A stretch of 64,000 nucleotides of DNA, taken from NCBI RefSeq assembly GCF_945952435.1, contig NZ_CAMFHZ010000006.1:1-64000 (forward strand), written 5' to 3'. Under the pieces are notes generated by a model that saw nothing but the letters and a program-made list of their open reading frames with translations, was not told where the DNA came from and searched no databases. The DNA is from an uncultured Microbacterium sp. (GTDB taxonomy: Bacteria; Actinomycetota; Actinomycetes; Actinomycetales; Microbacteriaceae). Both the position numbers and the translations under genes were made by a program. Positions 1 through 10,176 of this stretch are shown piece after piece; the first letter of the stretch is position 1, and each line of letters starts with the position of its first letter.

Positions 1-609
1 CTCGACCTTCGCGCGCAGCCGCTGCACGTGCACGTTCACGAGGCGGGTGTCGGCCTTGTAGTGGTAGCCCCACACCTGCTCGAGCAGCATCTCGCGGGAG
101 AAGACCTGCTGCGGCTTGGACGCGAGCGCGACGAGCAGCTGGAACTCCAGCGGGGTGAGCGCGATCGCGTCGGACCCCCGGCGCACCTCGTGCGCGTCGA
201 CGTCGATCGTCAGATCCCCGATCCTCAGCACCTCGGTCGTGGACTGCGGGGTGGGCCGCAGCCGGGTCCTGATCCGGGCGACGAGCTCCTTGGGGTTGAA
301 GGGTTTGACGATGTAGTCGTCCGCGCCGACCTCGAGCCCTCGGACGACGTCGGCGGTGTCGCTGCGCGCCGTGAGCATGATGACGGGGACTCCGGACTCG
401 GCGCGGATCCGCGTGCAGATCTCGATGCCGTCCATCCCGGGAAGCATGAGGTCGAGCAGGACGAGGTCGGGGCGCTGGGTACGCCACTCGTCGACGGCCT
501 TGGCTCCGTCCGCGCAGAACACGGGCTCGAAGCCCTCCGTGCGCAGCACGATTCCGATCATCTCGGCCAGAGCCGTGTCGTCATCGACCACGAGGATGCG
601 TGAGGTCAT
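1..609 (-). CDS. mtrA: MtrA two-component response regulator (C-terminus off window)
   Basis: OmpR/PhoB-family response regulator; 203 residues are visible and the gene runs off the left edge. The receiver domain spans about residues 3-118, with the acidic pocket D9-D11, phosphoacceptor D53 (in LLDLMLPGMDG), T80 and K102 (YIVKPF). The winged-helix DNA-binding domain begins near residue 125 and reaches the recognition helix (DTRLVNVHVQRLRAK) at the cut. The sequence is close to actinobacterial MtrA, an essential regulator of cell-wall and division genes that pairs with the MtrB kinase, which would lie off-window. The start is ATG at 609; no Shine-Dalgarno is seen, so a leaderless or short-leader mRNA is possible. 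It is divergent from the membrane-protein operon that starts at 770. Confidence 0.95.
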   Translation of the reverse strand, partial: MTSRILVVDDDTALAEMIGIVLRTEGFEPVFCADGAKAVDEWRTQRPDLVLLDLMLPGMDGIEICTRIRAESGVPVIMLTARSDTADVVRGLEVGADDYIVKPFNPKELVARIRTRLRPTPQSTTEVLRIGDLTIDVDAHEVRRGSDAIALTPLEFQLLVALASKPQQVFSREMLLEQVWGYHYKADTRLVNVHVQRLRAKVE

Positions 610-769
610 TGTGCCCAGTCGTCTTTCGTCCAAGGCGTGCGGGTGGCTCGGCGCGCAGCCCACACGTGGGACCAGCGTACTTCACACGCCGGGGAAGACG
701 GCGGAACCGGCGGGTCGGCCGTCGGAGGCGTATGCCACGATGGGATCCACGACGAGAACGGGAGGACTC

Positions 770-2065
770 GTGACGAACGAGAGCTGGACCCCCGCGCCGA
801 AACCCGGCCTGATCCCGCTGCGCCCGCTCGGGTTCGGGACGGTGCTGGGCAAGGCGTTCGCCGCGCTGCGGCACAACCCCAAGGTCCTTTTCGGATTCGC
901 GATCGTCGTGCAGCTGCTCGTCCTCGTCGCCGTCGGCACGGTCGTCGGCGTGGTGGCCGTCGCGGCGTTCGGCCGTCTCGACACGGTGCGCCCCGGCAGC
1001 GACGACTTCGTGACGATCCTCGTCGGGTCGGCCGCGATCTTCGGCCTGGCCACGGTCCTGATGGGCCTCGTTTCCTCCGCATTCGGCGCGATCGTGCAGG
1101 GGGTCGTGGCCGCGGACGTCCGCGCCGCGGTGCTGCGGGAGCCGGCGACCCTGCGGGCGTTGTGGGCGCGCGTCAAGCCCGCCGCGTGGCGTCTCATCGG
1201 CTACGTGCTGCTCTACGGACTCGCGTCGCTGCTCGCGGCGACTCTCGTGCTCGCGATCGCGATCGGGGCGATCGGCGTCCCCACCGGGTTCCGCGGAGCG
1301 GGCCTCGTGGTCACGATCCTCGCGACCGTGCTCGGCATGCTCGGCCTCGTCGCGCTGGCGATCTGGATCGGCACGAAGCTCATGCTGGTTCCCTCGCTGC
1401 TCGTCGTCGAGGGTGCGGGGATCCGCGACGCGATCGTGCGGTCGTGGCGACTCACCCGGGGGCGGTTCTGGTTCGCGTTCGGCATCGCCTTCGTCATCGG
1501 AGCGATCTTCGCGGCGGTCTCGCAGACCCTCAGCACGATCTCCGGGCTCGTGGGCTCCTTGTTCGGCGGAGTGCTCACGCCGCTCGGCGGGACGGAGTCC
1601 TCGATCGCGGTCGGTACGGTCGTGACCATGATCATCGCCCAGATCATCGTGATCGTGGTGCAGTCGATCGGAGGCGTCGTGCAGGCCACGGCGGGAACTC
1701 TCGTCTACATCGACTGCCGGATGCGGTACGAGGGACTGGATCAGGATCTGATGGCCGCGATGGAGCGGCGCGCGGCGGGCCAGGACGACGGCGCGGATCC
1801 GTTCCGTGTCGACGACGCCCGTGCGGTCGGACGCGGCTTCCGCCCGCCGCGCCCCGCCTCCTACGGCTCTCCCGCGTACGGCGCTCCTGAGTACAGCGCT
1901 CCCGCGTACGGCGCTCCCGCGTACGGCGGCTACCTCCCGGCCCCCTCGCAGGGATACGCTCCGCCGGTCGCACCCCCTCCGCCGCCGTCGCCGCCCGCCC
2001 GTCCCGTCGCGGCGCCGTCCGAGCACGAGCGCGACGGCTGGGCCGCGCCCGGGTCCACCCGCTGA
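770..2065 (+). CDS. Multi-pass membrane protein of the glycerophosphodiester phosphodiesterase membrane-domain type
   Basis: A 431-residue integral membrane protein with about six hydrophobic segments. The opening pattern (LGFGTVLGKAFAALRHNPKVLFG) is typical of actinobacterial proteins annotated as glycerophosphoryl diester phosphodiesterase membrane domain. No phosphodiesterase catalytic domain is present, so an enzymatic role should not be assumed. The C-terminal ~120 residues are cytoplasmic-looking and rich in Pro, Ala and Tyr, including four PAYGA-like repeats. I chose GTG 770 because GGAGGA lies just upstream; an in-frame ATG at 740 is the alternative. It is the first gene of the run leading to DUF4129, DUF4350, MoxR and DUF58. 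Its exact function is unknown. Confidence 0.8.
   Translation: MTNESWTPAPKPGLIPLRPLGFGTVLGKAFAALRHNPKVLFGFAIVVQLLVLVAVGTVVGVVAVAAFGRLDTVRPGSDDFVTILVGSAAIFGLATVLMGLVSSAFGAIVQGVVAADVRAAVLREPATLRALWARVKPAAWRLIGYVLLYGLASLLAATLVLAIAIGAIGVPTGFRGAGLVVTILATVLGMLGLVALAIWIGTKLMLVPSLLVVEGAGIRDAIVRSWRLTRGRFWFAFGIAFVIGAIFAAVSQTLSTISGLVGSLFGGVLTPLGGTESSIAVGTVVTMIIAQIIVIVVQSIGGVVQATAGTLVYIDCRMRYEGLDQDLMAAMERRAAGQDDGADPFRVDDARAVGRGFRPPRPASYGSPAYGAPEYSAPAYGAPAYGGYLPAPSQGYAPPVAPPPPPSPPARPVAAPSEHERDGWAAPGSTR
1869..1928 (+). repeat. Four tandem 15-bp units encoding (S/A)P(A/E)Y(G/S)
   Basis: The unit CTCCCGCGTACGGCG occurs at 1869, 1899 and 1914; the copy at 1884 is diverged. The repeat is in frame inside the C-terminal tail of the membrane protein and encodes SPAYG-APEYS-APAYG-APAYG. 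Copy number may vary between strains; that is inference. Confidence 0.8.
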
Positions 2066-2073
2066 ACCGCGGC

Positions 2074-2763
2074 ATGCCGGTCTCCGTCCCGATCCTGCTC
2101 TCCGCGATCCCCCTGATCCCGGATGGCGACGACGCGCGCCGCCTCGCGGAGGAGGAGCTCGCCAAGGCCGTGTATCAGGCCGCGCGTCCGACCCTCGTCG
2201 ATCGCTGGGCGCGCGCGATCGTCGACGCCGTGTCGCGCCTGTTCACGACGGACGGAGCCGCCGCGCTCGGACCCGGGGCAGCGATCGCGATCGGGATCGT
2301 CCTCGCCGCCGTGCTGGTCGCGGTGCTCGTGGTGTGGGGGCGACCCCGGCGTTCCCGGACCGGAGCCTCGCCCGCGATCCTGCTCGGAGCGGCGGACGAC
2401 CGCACGGCCGCGCGGCTCCGCGACGACGCCGATCGCGCCGCCGCATCGGAGGACTGGGCCGCGGCGATCGTGCTCCGCTACCGCGCCCTGGCACGGGGCC
2501 TCCTCGAGCGCGACCTCATCGCCCCCGCGCCGGGCGCGACCGCGCAGACGATCGCCCGCGAGGCGGCGGTGCCGTTCCCGGCCGTCGGCGAAAAGCTGCA
2601 CGGTGCCGCCGTGACGTTCGACGAGGTGCGCTATCTCGGGGTCCCCGGAGACGCCGACCGGTACCGTGCCGTGGTCGCGATCGACGACAGGGTGGCGCGG
2701 ATGCGCCCGGAGGAGGCCGCCCCGGCCGATGCCGCGCCCGCCGCGCGGGAGTGGCGCGCATGA
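2074..2763 (+). CDS. DUF4129 domain membrane protein
   Basis: 229 residues with one strong membrane segment at about residues 65-90 and a C-terminal DUF4129 domain (about 105-215). The domain carries the recognisable pattern of a DWAAAIVLRYRALARGL helix, then LIAPAPGATAQTIARE, then FDEVRYLG. DUF4129 proteins are regularly encoded beside MoxR and DUF58 proteins and sometimes fused to transglutaminase domains, and are thought to belong to an envelope-associated complex. The stop overlaps the next start (ATGA at 2760-2763), which implies translational coupling. The ATG follows the previous stop by only 8 nt and has no clear ribosome binding site. Confidence 0.85.
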   Translation: MPVSVPILLSAIPLIPDGDDARRLAEEELAKAVYQAARPTLVDRWARAIVDAVSRLFTTDGAAALGPGAAIAIGIVLAAVLVAVLVVWGRPRRSRTGASPAILLGAADDRTAARLRDDADRAAASEDWAAAIVLRYRALARGLLERDLIAPAPGATAQTIAREAAVPFPAVGEKLHGAAVTFDEVRYLGVPGDADRYRAVVAIDDRVARMRPEEAAPADAAPAAREWRA

Positions 2764-3969
2764 CCGTCGACGCCCCCGCATCCGTCGTCGCGTCGACCGA
2801 GCGCGGCGAGCCCACGCTCGTGCGCGACCGGGGCAGGATCCGGCGGCTGGTCGGCTGGCTCGTGGTGGCGCTCCTCGTCGCGGTCGTCGCCGCCGCAGGG
2901 CTCCTCTTCGCGAACGCAGGATCCCGCGCCCAGCGCTACGTCCTGGATCCCGAGTCCGCGGGCCCCGACGGCACGAGGGCGCTCGTCGAGCTGCTGCGCC
3001 ACGAGGGCGTCGCCGTGGAGGTCGCTCGCACGCGCGCCGACGTCGAACGCCTGCTCGACGAGCGCAGCAGCCTCGTGACGTCCGATCCGACCACGCTCAC
3101 GGACGCCGGCACGCAACGGCTGCTCGACCGCTCGGACGACGTGGTGCTGCTCTCTGCGAGCGCGCGCATCCTGCGGCTCACGCGGCTCGGCGGCTACGCC
3201 GATGAGCCGTCGCCGTCTCGCGCGGGACCCGGCTGCGAGGTCGCCGCGTTCTCCCGCGTCGGCACGATCGCGCCGGGGCAGCTGTTCCGCGCGGCGCCCG
3301 GTGTCACGGCGTGCTTCGGGGACGCGGAGGGCGCGGCGGTGCTGCTCGACGAGCGCGACGGTCAGCGGAGGGCGATCGTGGACGGTTCGACGCTGTTCAC
3401 CAACGAGCACCTCGCCGAGAACGGCAACGCCGCCCTCGGGCTCGCGCTGCTCGGAACCCGGCCGCGCGTGGTCTGGTACGTGCCGTCGATCGAGGACACG
3501 GACCGCACCGACACCGACGCCGACGCGTCGCTGGGCGACCTGGTCCCGGGATGGGTGACCCCGGCGATCGTCCTGCTCATGATCGCGGCGGCCACCGCGG
3601 GCGTGTGGCGCGGGCGCCGCTTCGGGCCGCTCGTCGCGGAGACCCTTCCCGTGACGGTGCGGGCCTCGGAGACGATGCTCGGGCGTGCGCGGCTCACGGC
3701 GAAGGCGGCCGACGCCGCGCATGCCGCGCAGGCGCTGCGCGACGGCACCACCGCCCGCCTCGCGCGGCGTCTCGGACTCGCCTCCCGCGCCGATCCCGCG
3801 TCCGTGGCCGACGCGGTGGCCGACCGGATCCGCGCGGACCGCGCCGCCTGCCGCGCGGTGCTGACCGGACCGCTGCCCACGAGCGACGCCGAGCTCGTCC
3901 CCTTCGCCCGCAACCTCACCGCCCTGGAGACCGCCGTCGAGGACGCGGTCCGCATCGAAAGGAGCACCC

Positions 3970-3977
<8 letters not shown>
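2760..3977 (+). CDS. DUF4350 domain-containing membrane protein
   Basis: 405 residues. A membrane anchor near residues 30-50 is followed by an extracytoplasmic DUF4350 domain (about 55-220), which opens with YVLDPESAGPDGTRALVELLRHEGV, a pattern common to this family. A second membrane segment lies near residues 262-280, followed by a charged cytoplasmic tail. The fold resembles the GATase1-like domain of IFT52/GldG-type proteins (family knowledge); no catalytic residues are claimed. It overlaps the DUF4129 gene by 4 bp and the MoxR gene by 8 bp, so all are probably co-translated. Confidence 0.85.
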
Positions 3978-5061
<1,084 letters not shown>

Positions 5062-5077
5062 GCGCGGAGGTCCGGAC

Positions 5078-6388
5078 GTGTTCCTCACCGGTCGTTCCGT
5101 GCTCGCCGTCGCCCTCGGCGTCGTGCCGCTCGTGCTGCTCACCGGCGCCGGCCTGCCGCCCTGGCTCGTGCTCGCCGGGTGGCTCGTGCTGTGCCTGCTG
5201 CTCGCGGCCGTGGACACGCTGCTCGCCGCGCCCGTGGGAGCGGTGCGGATGCGGCGCGACGTGCCGCTCCGCGCCCGCCAGCACGAAGAGGTGGATGTCG
5301 CGGTCGTCGTGCAGAACCTCGGCGCCCGTCGCCTCCACGGCTGGCTGCGCGACGCGTGGCAGCCGACCGCCGGCGTCGCGAATCGGGGCAGGGCGCCGCT
5401 CGACCTGCCGCCGGGCGAGCGCCGACGTGTGACGATCCGGCTACACCCGCGGCGCCGCGGCGAGCTGACGAGCGAGTTCGTCGCGATCCGGTCGACCGGG
5501 CCGCTGGGATTGGCCGGGCGGCAGGGCAGACACTCCGTCCGCGGCGCGATCCGGGTGCTTCCGCCGTTCGCCTCCCGCCGTCACCTCCCGTCCCGGCTGG
5601 CGCGGCTGCGCGAGCTCGACGGCAACACGAGCGTGCTCGTGCGGGGGCAGGGCACGGAGTTCGACTCGTTGCGGGAATACGTCCGCGGCGACGACGTGCG
5701 GGCGATCGACTGGCGAGCGACCGCCCGCGCCGGCTCGACCATGCTCCGCACCTGGCGCCCCGAGCGCGACAGGCACGTCGTGATCCTGATCGACACCGGG
5801 CGCACCGCCGCGGCGCGGGTCGGCGACGGCACCCGCCTCGACGCCGCCTACGAGTCGGCGCTGCTGCTGTCCGCACTCGCCCAGCGCGCCGGTGACCACG
5901 TGCACCTGCTGCTGTTCGATCGCACCGTGCGCGCACGGGTCAGCGGCGTGGACGGGCCTGCCCTGCTGCCTGCTCTGTCCGACGCGATGGCCCCCGTGCA
6001 CGCCCGTCTGGTCGACACGGACTGGACCGCGGCCTTCGGCGCGATCCGATCCGTGACGACCCGCCCGTCCCTCGTCGTGGTCCTCACCGCGCAGGACGCG
6101 GTGGAGAGCGCGCGGTCCTTTCTCGGCGCCTTCCCCGCGGTGTCGCGTGCGACGACCGTCCTCGTCGGATCCGCGACCGACGTGTCGATCGACGCCTTGG
6201 CCCGGGCGAGGACGTCGCGTGAGGACGTCTACCTCGCGGCGGCCGCCGAGCGCACGCTCCAGGACGCCGCCCGTGTCGCCGACGCGATCCGTCGCGCCGG
6301 CGGCGAGCCGCTGGCGGCGGATCCGGACGATCTTCCCCCGCGCATCGCCGACCGGTACCTCGAGCTCAAGGCCCTCGGCAGGCTCTGA
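5078..6388 (+). CDS. DUF58 (VWA-like) protein, MoxR partner
   Basis: 436 residues. Two N-terminal membrane helices (about 5-45) precede a periplasmic-looking beta domain. The DUF58 signature GDDVRAIDWRATAR is at about 204-217, followed by a VWA-like domain with DTGRTAA as the MIDAS-like segment. DUF58 proteins are substrates or partners of MoxR ATPases. The start is GTG 5078 with GGAGG at 5066-5070, 16 nt after moxR. This is the last gene of the five-gene run; nothing terminator-like is obvious before furA, whose own promoter follows. Confidence 0.9.
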   Translation: MFLTGRSVLAVALGVVPLVLLTGAGLPPWLVLAGWLVLCLLLAAVDTLLAAPVGAVRMRRDVPLRARQHEEVDVAVVVQNLGARRLHGWLRDAWQPTAGVANRGRAPLDLPPGERRRVTIRLHPRRRGELTSEFVAIRSTGPLGLAGRQGRHSVRGAIRVLPPFASRRHLPSRLARLRELDGNTSVLVRGQGTEFDSLREYVRGDDVRAIDWRATARAGSTMLRTWRPERDRHVVILIDTGRTAAARVGDGTRLDAAYESALLLSALAQRAGDHVHLLLFDRTVRARVSGVDGPALLPALSDAMAPVHARLVDTDWTAAFGAIRSVTTRPSLVVVLTAQDAVESARSFLGAFPAVSRATTVLVGSATDVSIDALARARTSREDVYLAAAAERTLQDAARVADAIRRAGGEPLAADPDDLPPRIADRYLELKALGRL

Positions 6389-6431
6389 GCGGGCGCATCG
6401 ACCGGGCAGGGAGACACGCCCACAACGTCCG

Positions 6432-6458
6432 CCTTTTTCTGAATCATTCAGGAAAAGG
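6432..6458. promoter_or_regulatory. Fur-type operator upstream of furA
   Basis: Near-perfect 27-bp palindrome centred on C6445. The 13-bp left arm (6432-6444) and right arm (6446-6458) match at 12 of 13 positions, and the core TGAATCATTCA is perfect. It directly abuts the furA -10 hexamer, so a bound repressor would block RNA polymerase. The match to FurA autoregulation of furA-katG operons in other actinobacteria is established knowledge; binding here is inferred. Confidence 0.85.
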
Positions 6459-6464
6459 TAGCCT
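6459..6464 (+). promoter_or_regulatory. Leaderless -10 element of furA (TAGCCT)
   Basis: TAGCCT ends 6 nt before the furA ATG at 6471 and there is no Shine-Dalgarno in between. Transcription would therefore start at or within a base or two of the start codon. Confidence 0.65.
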
Positions 6465-6470
6465 GGAGCC

Positions 6471-6890
6471 ATGGACACCTCGGCGATTCTGCACGACGCA
6501 GGCCTCCGCGTCACAGTGCAGCGCATCGCCGTGCTCCAGGCGCTGGCGCTGTCCCCGCACAGCTCCGCCGACCGCCTGCACACGGCGGTGACCGGAAGCG
6601 GGATCGCGCTGCCGACCGTGCACGCGATCCTCGGCGACCTCGTCGAGGCGGGTGTCGCCCGGCGCGTGAGCCTTCCGGACGCCGATCGCGCGCTCTTCGA
6701 GGTCGAGCCGGACGACAACCACCACCACATGCAGTGCGTGCGCTGCGGCAGGCTCGAAACCGTCTCGTGCTCGGTGGGCGCGGCACCGTGTCTGCACCCC
6801 GCGGAGGACCACGGGATGCGCCTTCTGGAGGCGTCCGTCACGTACCGCGCGATCTGCCGCGCCTGCGAAGAGGCCTCCCCCGGCCGCTGA
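6471..6890 (+). CDS. furA: FurA-type ferric uptake/peroxide-sensing regulator
   Basis: 139 residues. An N-terminal winged helix (about 1-75) contains the recognition region LPTVHAILGDLVEAG. A C-terminal metal-binding and dimerisation domain has the HHH motif at 84-86, a CxxC pair at C89/C92 and a second pair at C129/C132, which would form the structural zinc site. It sits directly upstream of katG in the same orientation. In mycobacteria and streptomycetes FurA represses its own gene and katG and is relieved by peroxide or metal state. The palindrome covering its promoter supports autoregulation here. Confidence 0.93.
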   Translation: MDTSAILHDAGLRVTVQRIAVLQALALSPHSSADRLHTAVTGSGIALPTVHAILGDLVEAGVARRVSLPDADRALFEVEPDDNHHHMQCVRCGRLETVSCSVGAAPCLHPAEDHGMRLLEASVTYRAICRACEEASPGR

Positions 6891-6986
6891 GGCCATCGCG
6901 TCGCGCCGCCTCGGGGCCCTCCCCCGACGAGCTCCGTCGCGCCGTCTTCCCCCGCCCCACAGACCGACCATTGGAAAGGATCAGCC

Positions 6987-9200
6987 ATGACTGATGTGAC
7001 CGACGCGTGCCCGATCGACCACTCGGGCGGTGCGGAGCGCTCCTCTTCGCGCCGCACCGGCAACGACGACTGGTGGCCCGAACGGCTCAACCTGCGCGTG
7101 CTCGCGAAGAACCCGGTGATCGGGGATCCGCACGGCGGCGACTTCGACTACAAGGCCGCCTTCGAAGCGCTCGACCTCGATGCCGTCAAGCAGGACGTCG
7201 CCGCCGTGATGACCGAGTCCCAGCCCTGGTGGCCGGCCGACTTCGGCCACTACGGTCCCCTGATGATCCGCATGGCCTGGCATTCGGCCGGCACCTATCG
7301 GGTGTTCGACGGCCGTGGCGGCGGCGGAACCGGTCAGCAGCGGTTCGCGCCCCTGAACAGCTGGCCCGACAACGTGGGCCTGGACAAGGCCCGTCGCCTG
7401 CTCTGGCCGGTCAAGAAGAAGTACGGACGCGCGCTCAGCTGGGGGGATCTGATGATCCTCGCCGGCAACGTGGCGCACGAGCAGATGGGCATGCCGACCT
7501 TCGGCTTCGCCGGAGGTCGCCCCGACGTCTGGGAGCCCGACGACGACGTGTACTGGGGCTCGGAGAAGGTCTGGCTCGACTCCAGTCCGCGCATCAGCAC
7601 CGACGACGAGGGCGGGCGCTCGCTGGAGAAGCCACTCGCGGCGACCATGATGGGCCTCATCTACGTCAACCCGGAGGGCCCGGAGGGCGTGCCGGACCCG
7701 CTGGCCGCCGCCAAGGACATCCGCGAGACGTTCGGCCGCATGGCGATGAACGACGAGGAGACCGTGGCCCTCATCGCCGGAGGCCACACGTTCGGCAAGA
7801 CCCATGGCGCCGCTCCCGAGGCCGGCAACGTCGGCGAGAACCCCGAGGGCTCCCCGATGGAGCAGATGGGACTGGGCTGGAAGAGCAGCCACGGGACCGG
7901 GAGCGGCAACGACACCATCGGATCCGGCCTCGAGGTCACCTGGACCTATCACCCCACCCGCTGGGACAACGAGTTCTTCCACATCCTCTTCGCCTACGAC
8001 TGGGAGCTGACCACCGGCCCCGGCGGAGGCAAGCACTGGCGGCCGAAGGACGGCGCGGGATCCGACATGGTCCCGGAGGCGCAGGGCGACGGGCGCCGCG
8101 AGCCGCGCATGCTCACGACCGATCTGGCTCTGCGCGAGGACCCGGCGTATCGCGAGATCTCGCTCCGGTTCAAGGACGACCAGGCTGCGTTCACGGATGC
8201 GTACAGCCGCGCCTGGTTCAAGCTCACGCACCGCGATCTCGGCCCGAAGGCCCGCTACCTCGGCCCCGAGGTGCCGGCGGAGGATCTCCTCTGGCAGGAT
8301 CCGGTCCCCGCGCAGACCGGCGCCCTCCTCGACGCCGACGACATCGCGCGGCTCCGGGAGCGCATCGCCGCGACCGGGCTCGGCGTGTCCGACCTCGTCT
8401 CGACCGCGTGGGCCGCGAGCGCGTCCTTCCGTGGCAGCGACAAGCGCGGCGGGGCGAACGGCGGCCGGATCCGTCTGGAGCCGCAGCGCAGCTGGGAGGT
8501 CAACCGGCCGGCCGAGCTCGCCCGCGTGATCGCGGCGCTCGAGACCGTGCAGGCCGCGTTCAACGCGGAGGGCGGGGCGCAGGTGTCGTTCGCGGACCTC
8601 GTCGTCCTCGCCGGCAACGTCGGCGTCGAGCAGGCCGCCGCCGCCGCGGGACGCACCGTCGAGGTGCCGTTCACCCCCGGCCGCACGGATGCGACGCAGG
8701 AGCAGACCGACGTCGAGTCGTTCCAGTACCTCAACCCGCAGGCCGACGGATTCCGCAACTACGTGAGCGACGTCGCCCGGGGCATCCCCGCGGAGCACCT
8801 GCTCATCGACCGCGCGAACCTGCTGACGCTATCGGCCCCGGAGATGACCGCGCTCGTCGGCGGCCTGCGCGTGCTGGGCACGAACTGGGACGGCTCGGCC
8901 TACGGCCTCCTCACCGCCACGCCGGGCGTGCTCACGAACGACTTCTTCGTGAACCTCCTGGATCTGAACACGACGTGGAAGCCGCTGGATCCCGGCTCGC
9001 ACGCCTTCCAGGCGACGGACGACACGACCGGGGAGCGGACGTGGATCGGCACCCGCGCCGATCTCGTCTTCGGCTCGAACTCCGAGCTGCGGGCGCTGGC
9101 CGAGGTGTACGCGAGCGACGACGCGGCGGACGCCTTCGTCGATGCGTTCGTCGCCGCCTGGGCCAAGGTCTCGGAGCTCGACCGCTTCGACGTGCGCTGA
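6987..9200 (+). CDS. katG: Bifunctional catalase-peroxidase KatG
   Basis: 737 residues, full length for the family, with two tandem peroxidase-like domains. The active N-terminal domain has distal R95, W98 and H99 ([10 protein letters not shown]), Y226 and M252 in the right places for the Met-Tyr-Trp adduct, and proximal haem ligand H267 in [10 protein letters not shown]. It removes hydrogen peroxide as catalase or peroxidase. The start is ATG 6987 behind GGAAAGGA (6973-6980). It lies 96 bp downstream of furA and is probably co-transcribed with it. Confidence 0.98.
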   Translation: MTDVTDACPIDHSGGAERSSSRRTGNDDWWPERLNLRVLAKNPVIGDPHGGDFDYKAAFEALDLDAVKQDVAAVMTESQPWWPADFGHYGPLMIRMAWHSAGTYRVFDGRGGGGTGQQRFAPLNSWPDNVGLDKARRLLWPVKKKYGRALSWGDLMILAGNVAHEQMGMPTFGFAGGRPDVWEPDDDVYWGSEKVWLDSSPRISTDDEGGRSLEKPLAATMMGLIYVNPEGPEGVPDPLAAAKDIRETFGRMAMNDEETVALIAGGHTFGKTHGAAPEAGNVGENPEGSPMEQMGLGWKSSHGTGSGNDTIGSGLEVTWTYHPTRWDNEFFHILFAYDWELTTGPGGGKHWRPKDGAGSDMVPEAQGDGRREPRMLTTDLALREDPAYREISLRFKDDQAAFTDAYSRAWFKLTHRDLGPKARYLGPEVPAEDLLWQDPVPAQTGALLDADDIARLRERIAATGLGVSDLVSTAWAASASFRGSDKRGGANGGRIRLEPQRSWEVNRPAELARVIAALETVQAAFNAEGGAQVSFADLVVLAGNVGVEQAAAAAGRTVEVPFTPGRTDATQEQTDVESFQYLNPQADGFRNYVSDVARGIPAEHLLIDRANLLTLSAPEMTALVGGLRVLGTNWDGSAYGLLTATPGVLTNDFFVNLLDLNTTWKPLDPGSHAFQATDDTTGERTWIGTRADLVFGSNSELRALAEVYASDDAADAFVDAFVAAWAKVSELDRFDVR

Positions 9201-9217
9201 CCCGTCGCGCGTGCCCC

Positions 9218-9249
9218 CGACCCCGTCGTCCGTCCGAACGGCGGGGTCG
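9218..9249 (+). terminator. Probable terminator hairpin after katG
   Basis: An 11-bp stem (left arm 9218-9228, right arm 9239-9249) with one mismatch and a 10-nt loop begins 18 bp after the katG stop. There is no T-tract, as is common in high-GC actinobacteria. Confidence 0.55.
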
Positions 9250-9297
9250 ATCCGTCCCCGCACGCCGTGCCGCGCCCGCCTGCACGGTGCGTGCGAC

Positions 9298-9303
9298 TAG
9301 TCT
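9298..9303 (+). promoter_or_regulatory. -10 element of the aquaporin gene (TAGTCT)
   Basis: TAGTCT lies about 45 bp before the ATG at 9348. This predicts a leader of about 38 nt that contains the ribosome binding site AAGGAG. Confidence 0.45.
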
Positions 9304-9347
9304 CGCTCACGGATCGTGCCGCGTGGCGCGACCCAGCAAGGAGTGAG

Positions 9348-10118
9348 ATGTCCTCCCCCGTCGCACCGACCGCGGCCCTCTCACCGGTGCCTGCGGCGTT
9401 GCCCGCGCGGCTCGTCGCGGAAGCTCTCGGCACCTTCCTGCTCGTGACGGCCGGCGTCGGCACGGCACTGTTCGCGACGGGGCGCTTCGCGGATCCGGGG
9501 GCGCAGTCGGGCGTGTACCTCGCCGTGGCGGCGGCGTTCGGCGGAGCGATGCTCGTCGGCTTCTACGCGTTCGGTCCCCTGTCGGGAGGCCACTTCAATC
9601 CCGCGGTGACGCTCGGAGCCGCGGCGGCGGGCCGGATCCGCTGGCGCGACGCCGGCCCCTACGTCGTCGCGCAACTGGTCGGTGGCCTCGTGGCGTCGAC
9701 CGTGCTCACGCTGATCGGCACCTTCGGTCCCGAGGGCTGGCTCCCGCGCATGCAGGACGCCGGCTTCGCCAGCAACGGCTGGGGGCCGCTGTCCCCCGGA
9801 GGCTTCGGCGGCTGGGCCGCGGTCATCGCCGAGCTCGTCTTCACCGCCCTGTTCCTCTTCGTCTTCCTCGGCGTCACGCACCCGGCACGCGGAACGGGAC
9901 TCGCAGGGATCGCGATCGGCGTGGCCCTGGCGGTCGCCGTGCTCGCGACGATGCCGATCGACAACGCCTCGATCAATCCCGCACGTTCTCTCGCGACCGC
10001 GATCTACGGAGGGATCGGCCCCCTGACCCAGCTCTGGGCCTTCCTCGTCTTCCCCGCGCTCGGCGCGCTCGTGTCCGGTTTCACGTATCGCGCGCTCTTC
10101 GACCCGCCGGCGCGCTGA
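9348..10118 (+). CDS. MIP-family aquaporin (aquaporin Z-like)
   Basis: 256 residues with six predicted membrane helices and the two half-helix NPA motifs of the major intrinsic protein family: GGHFNPAVTLG in the first half and NASINPARS in the second. It forms a tetrameric water channel, possibly passing small solutes. The spacing and the sequence after the second NPA resemble water-selective AqpZ more than GlpF, but selectivity cannot be decided by eye. ATG 9348 is preceded by AAGGAG. It is convergent with the SpoIIM-family gene. Confidence 0.93.
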   Translation: MSSPVAPTAALSPVPAALPARLVAEALGTFLLVTAGVGTALFATGRFADPGAQSGVYLAVAAAFGGAMLVGFYAFGPLSGGHFNPAVTLGAAAAGRIRWRDAGPYVVAQLVGGLVASTVLTLIGTFGPEGWLPRMQDAGFASNGWGPLSPGGFGGWAAVIAELVFTALFLFVFLGVTHPARGTGLAGIAIGVALAVAVLATMPIDNASINPARSLATAIYGGIGPLTQLWAFLVFPALGALVSGFTYRALFDPPAR

Positions 10119-10176
10119 TCCGCTCGCCGCCGGGATCCGCGACCCGTCGGAACGCGTGGAACGGCGAGGAGTGGGC

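Noticed and set aside
581..2026. Long minus-strand open frames opposite the first membrane protein
   Set aside because: Arg/Asp/Glu-rich shadow translation; the plus strand has ribosome binding sites and membrane-protein features.
10119..10176. CTCGCCG/CGGCGAG inverted repeat after the aquaporin gene
   Set aside because: The 32-nt loop makes a functional terminator doubtful; it could be chance in GC-rich sequence.
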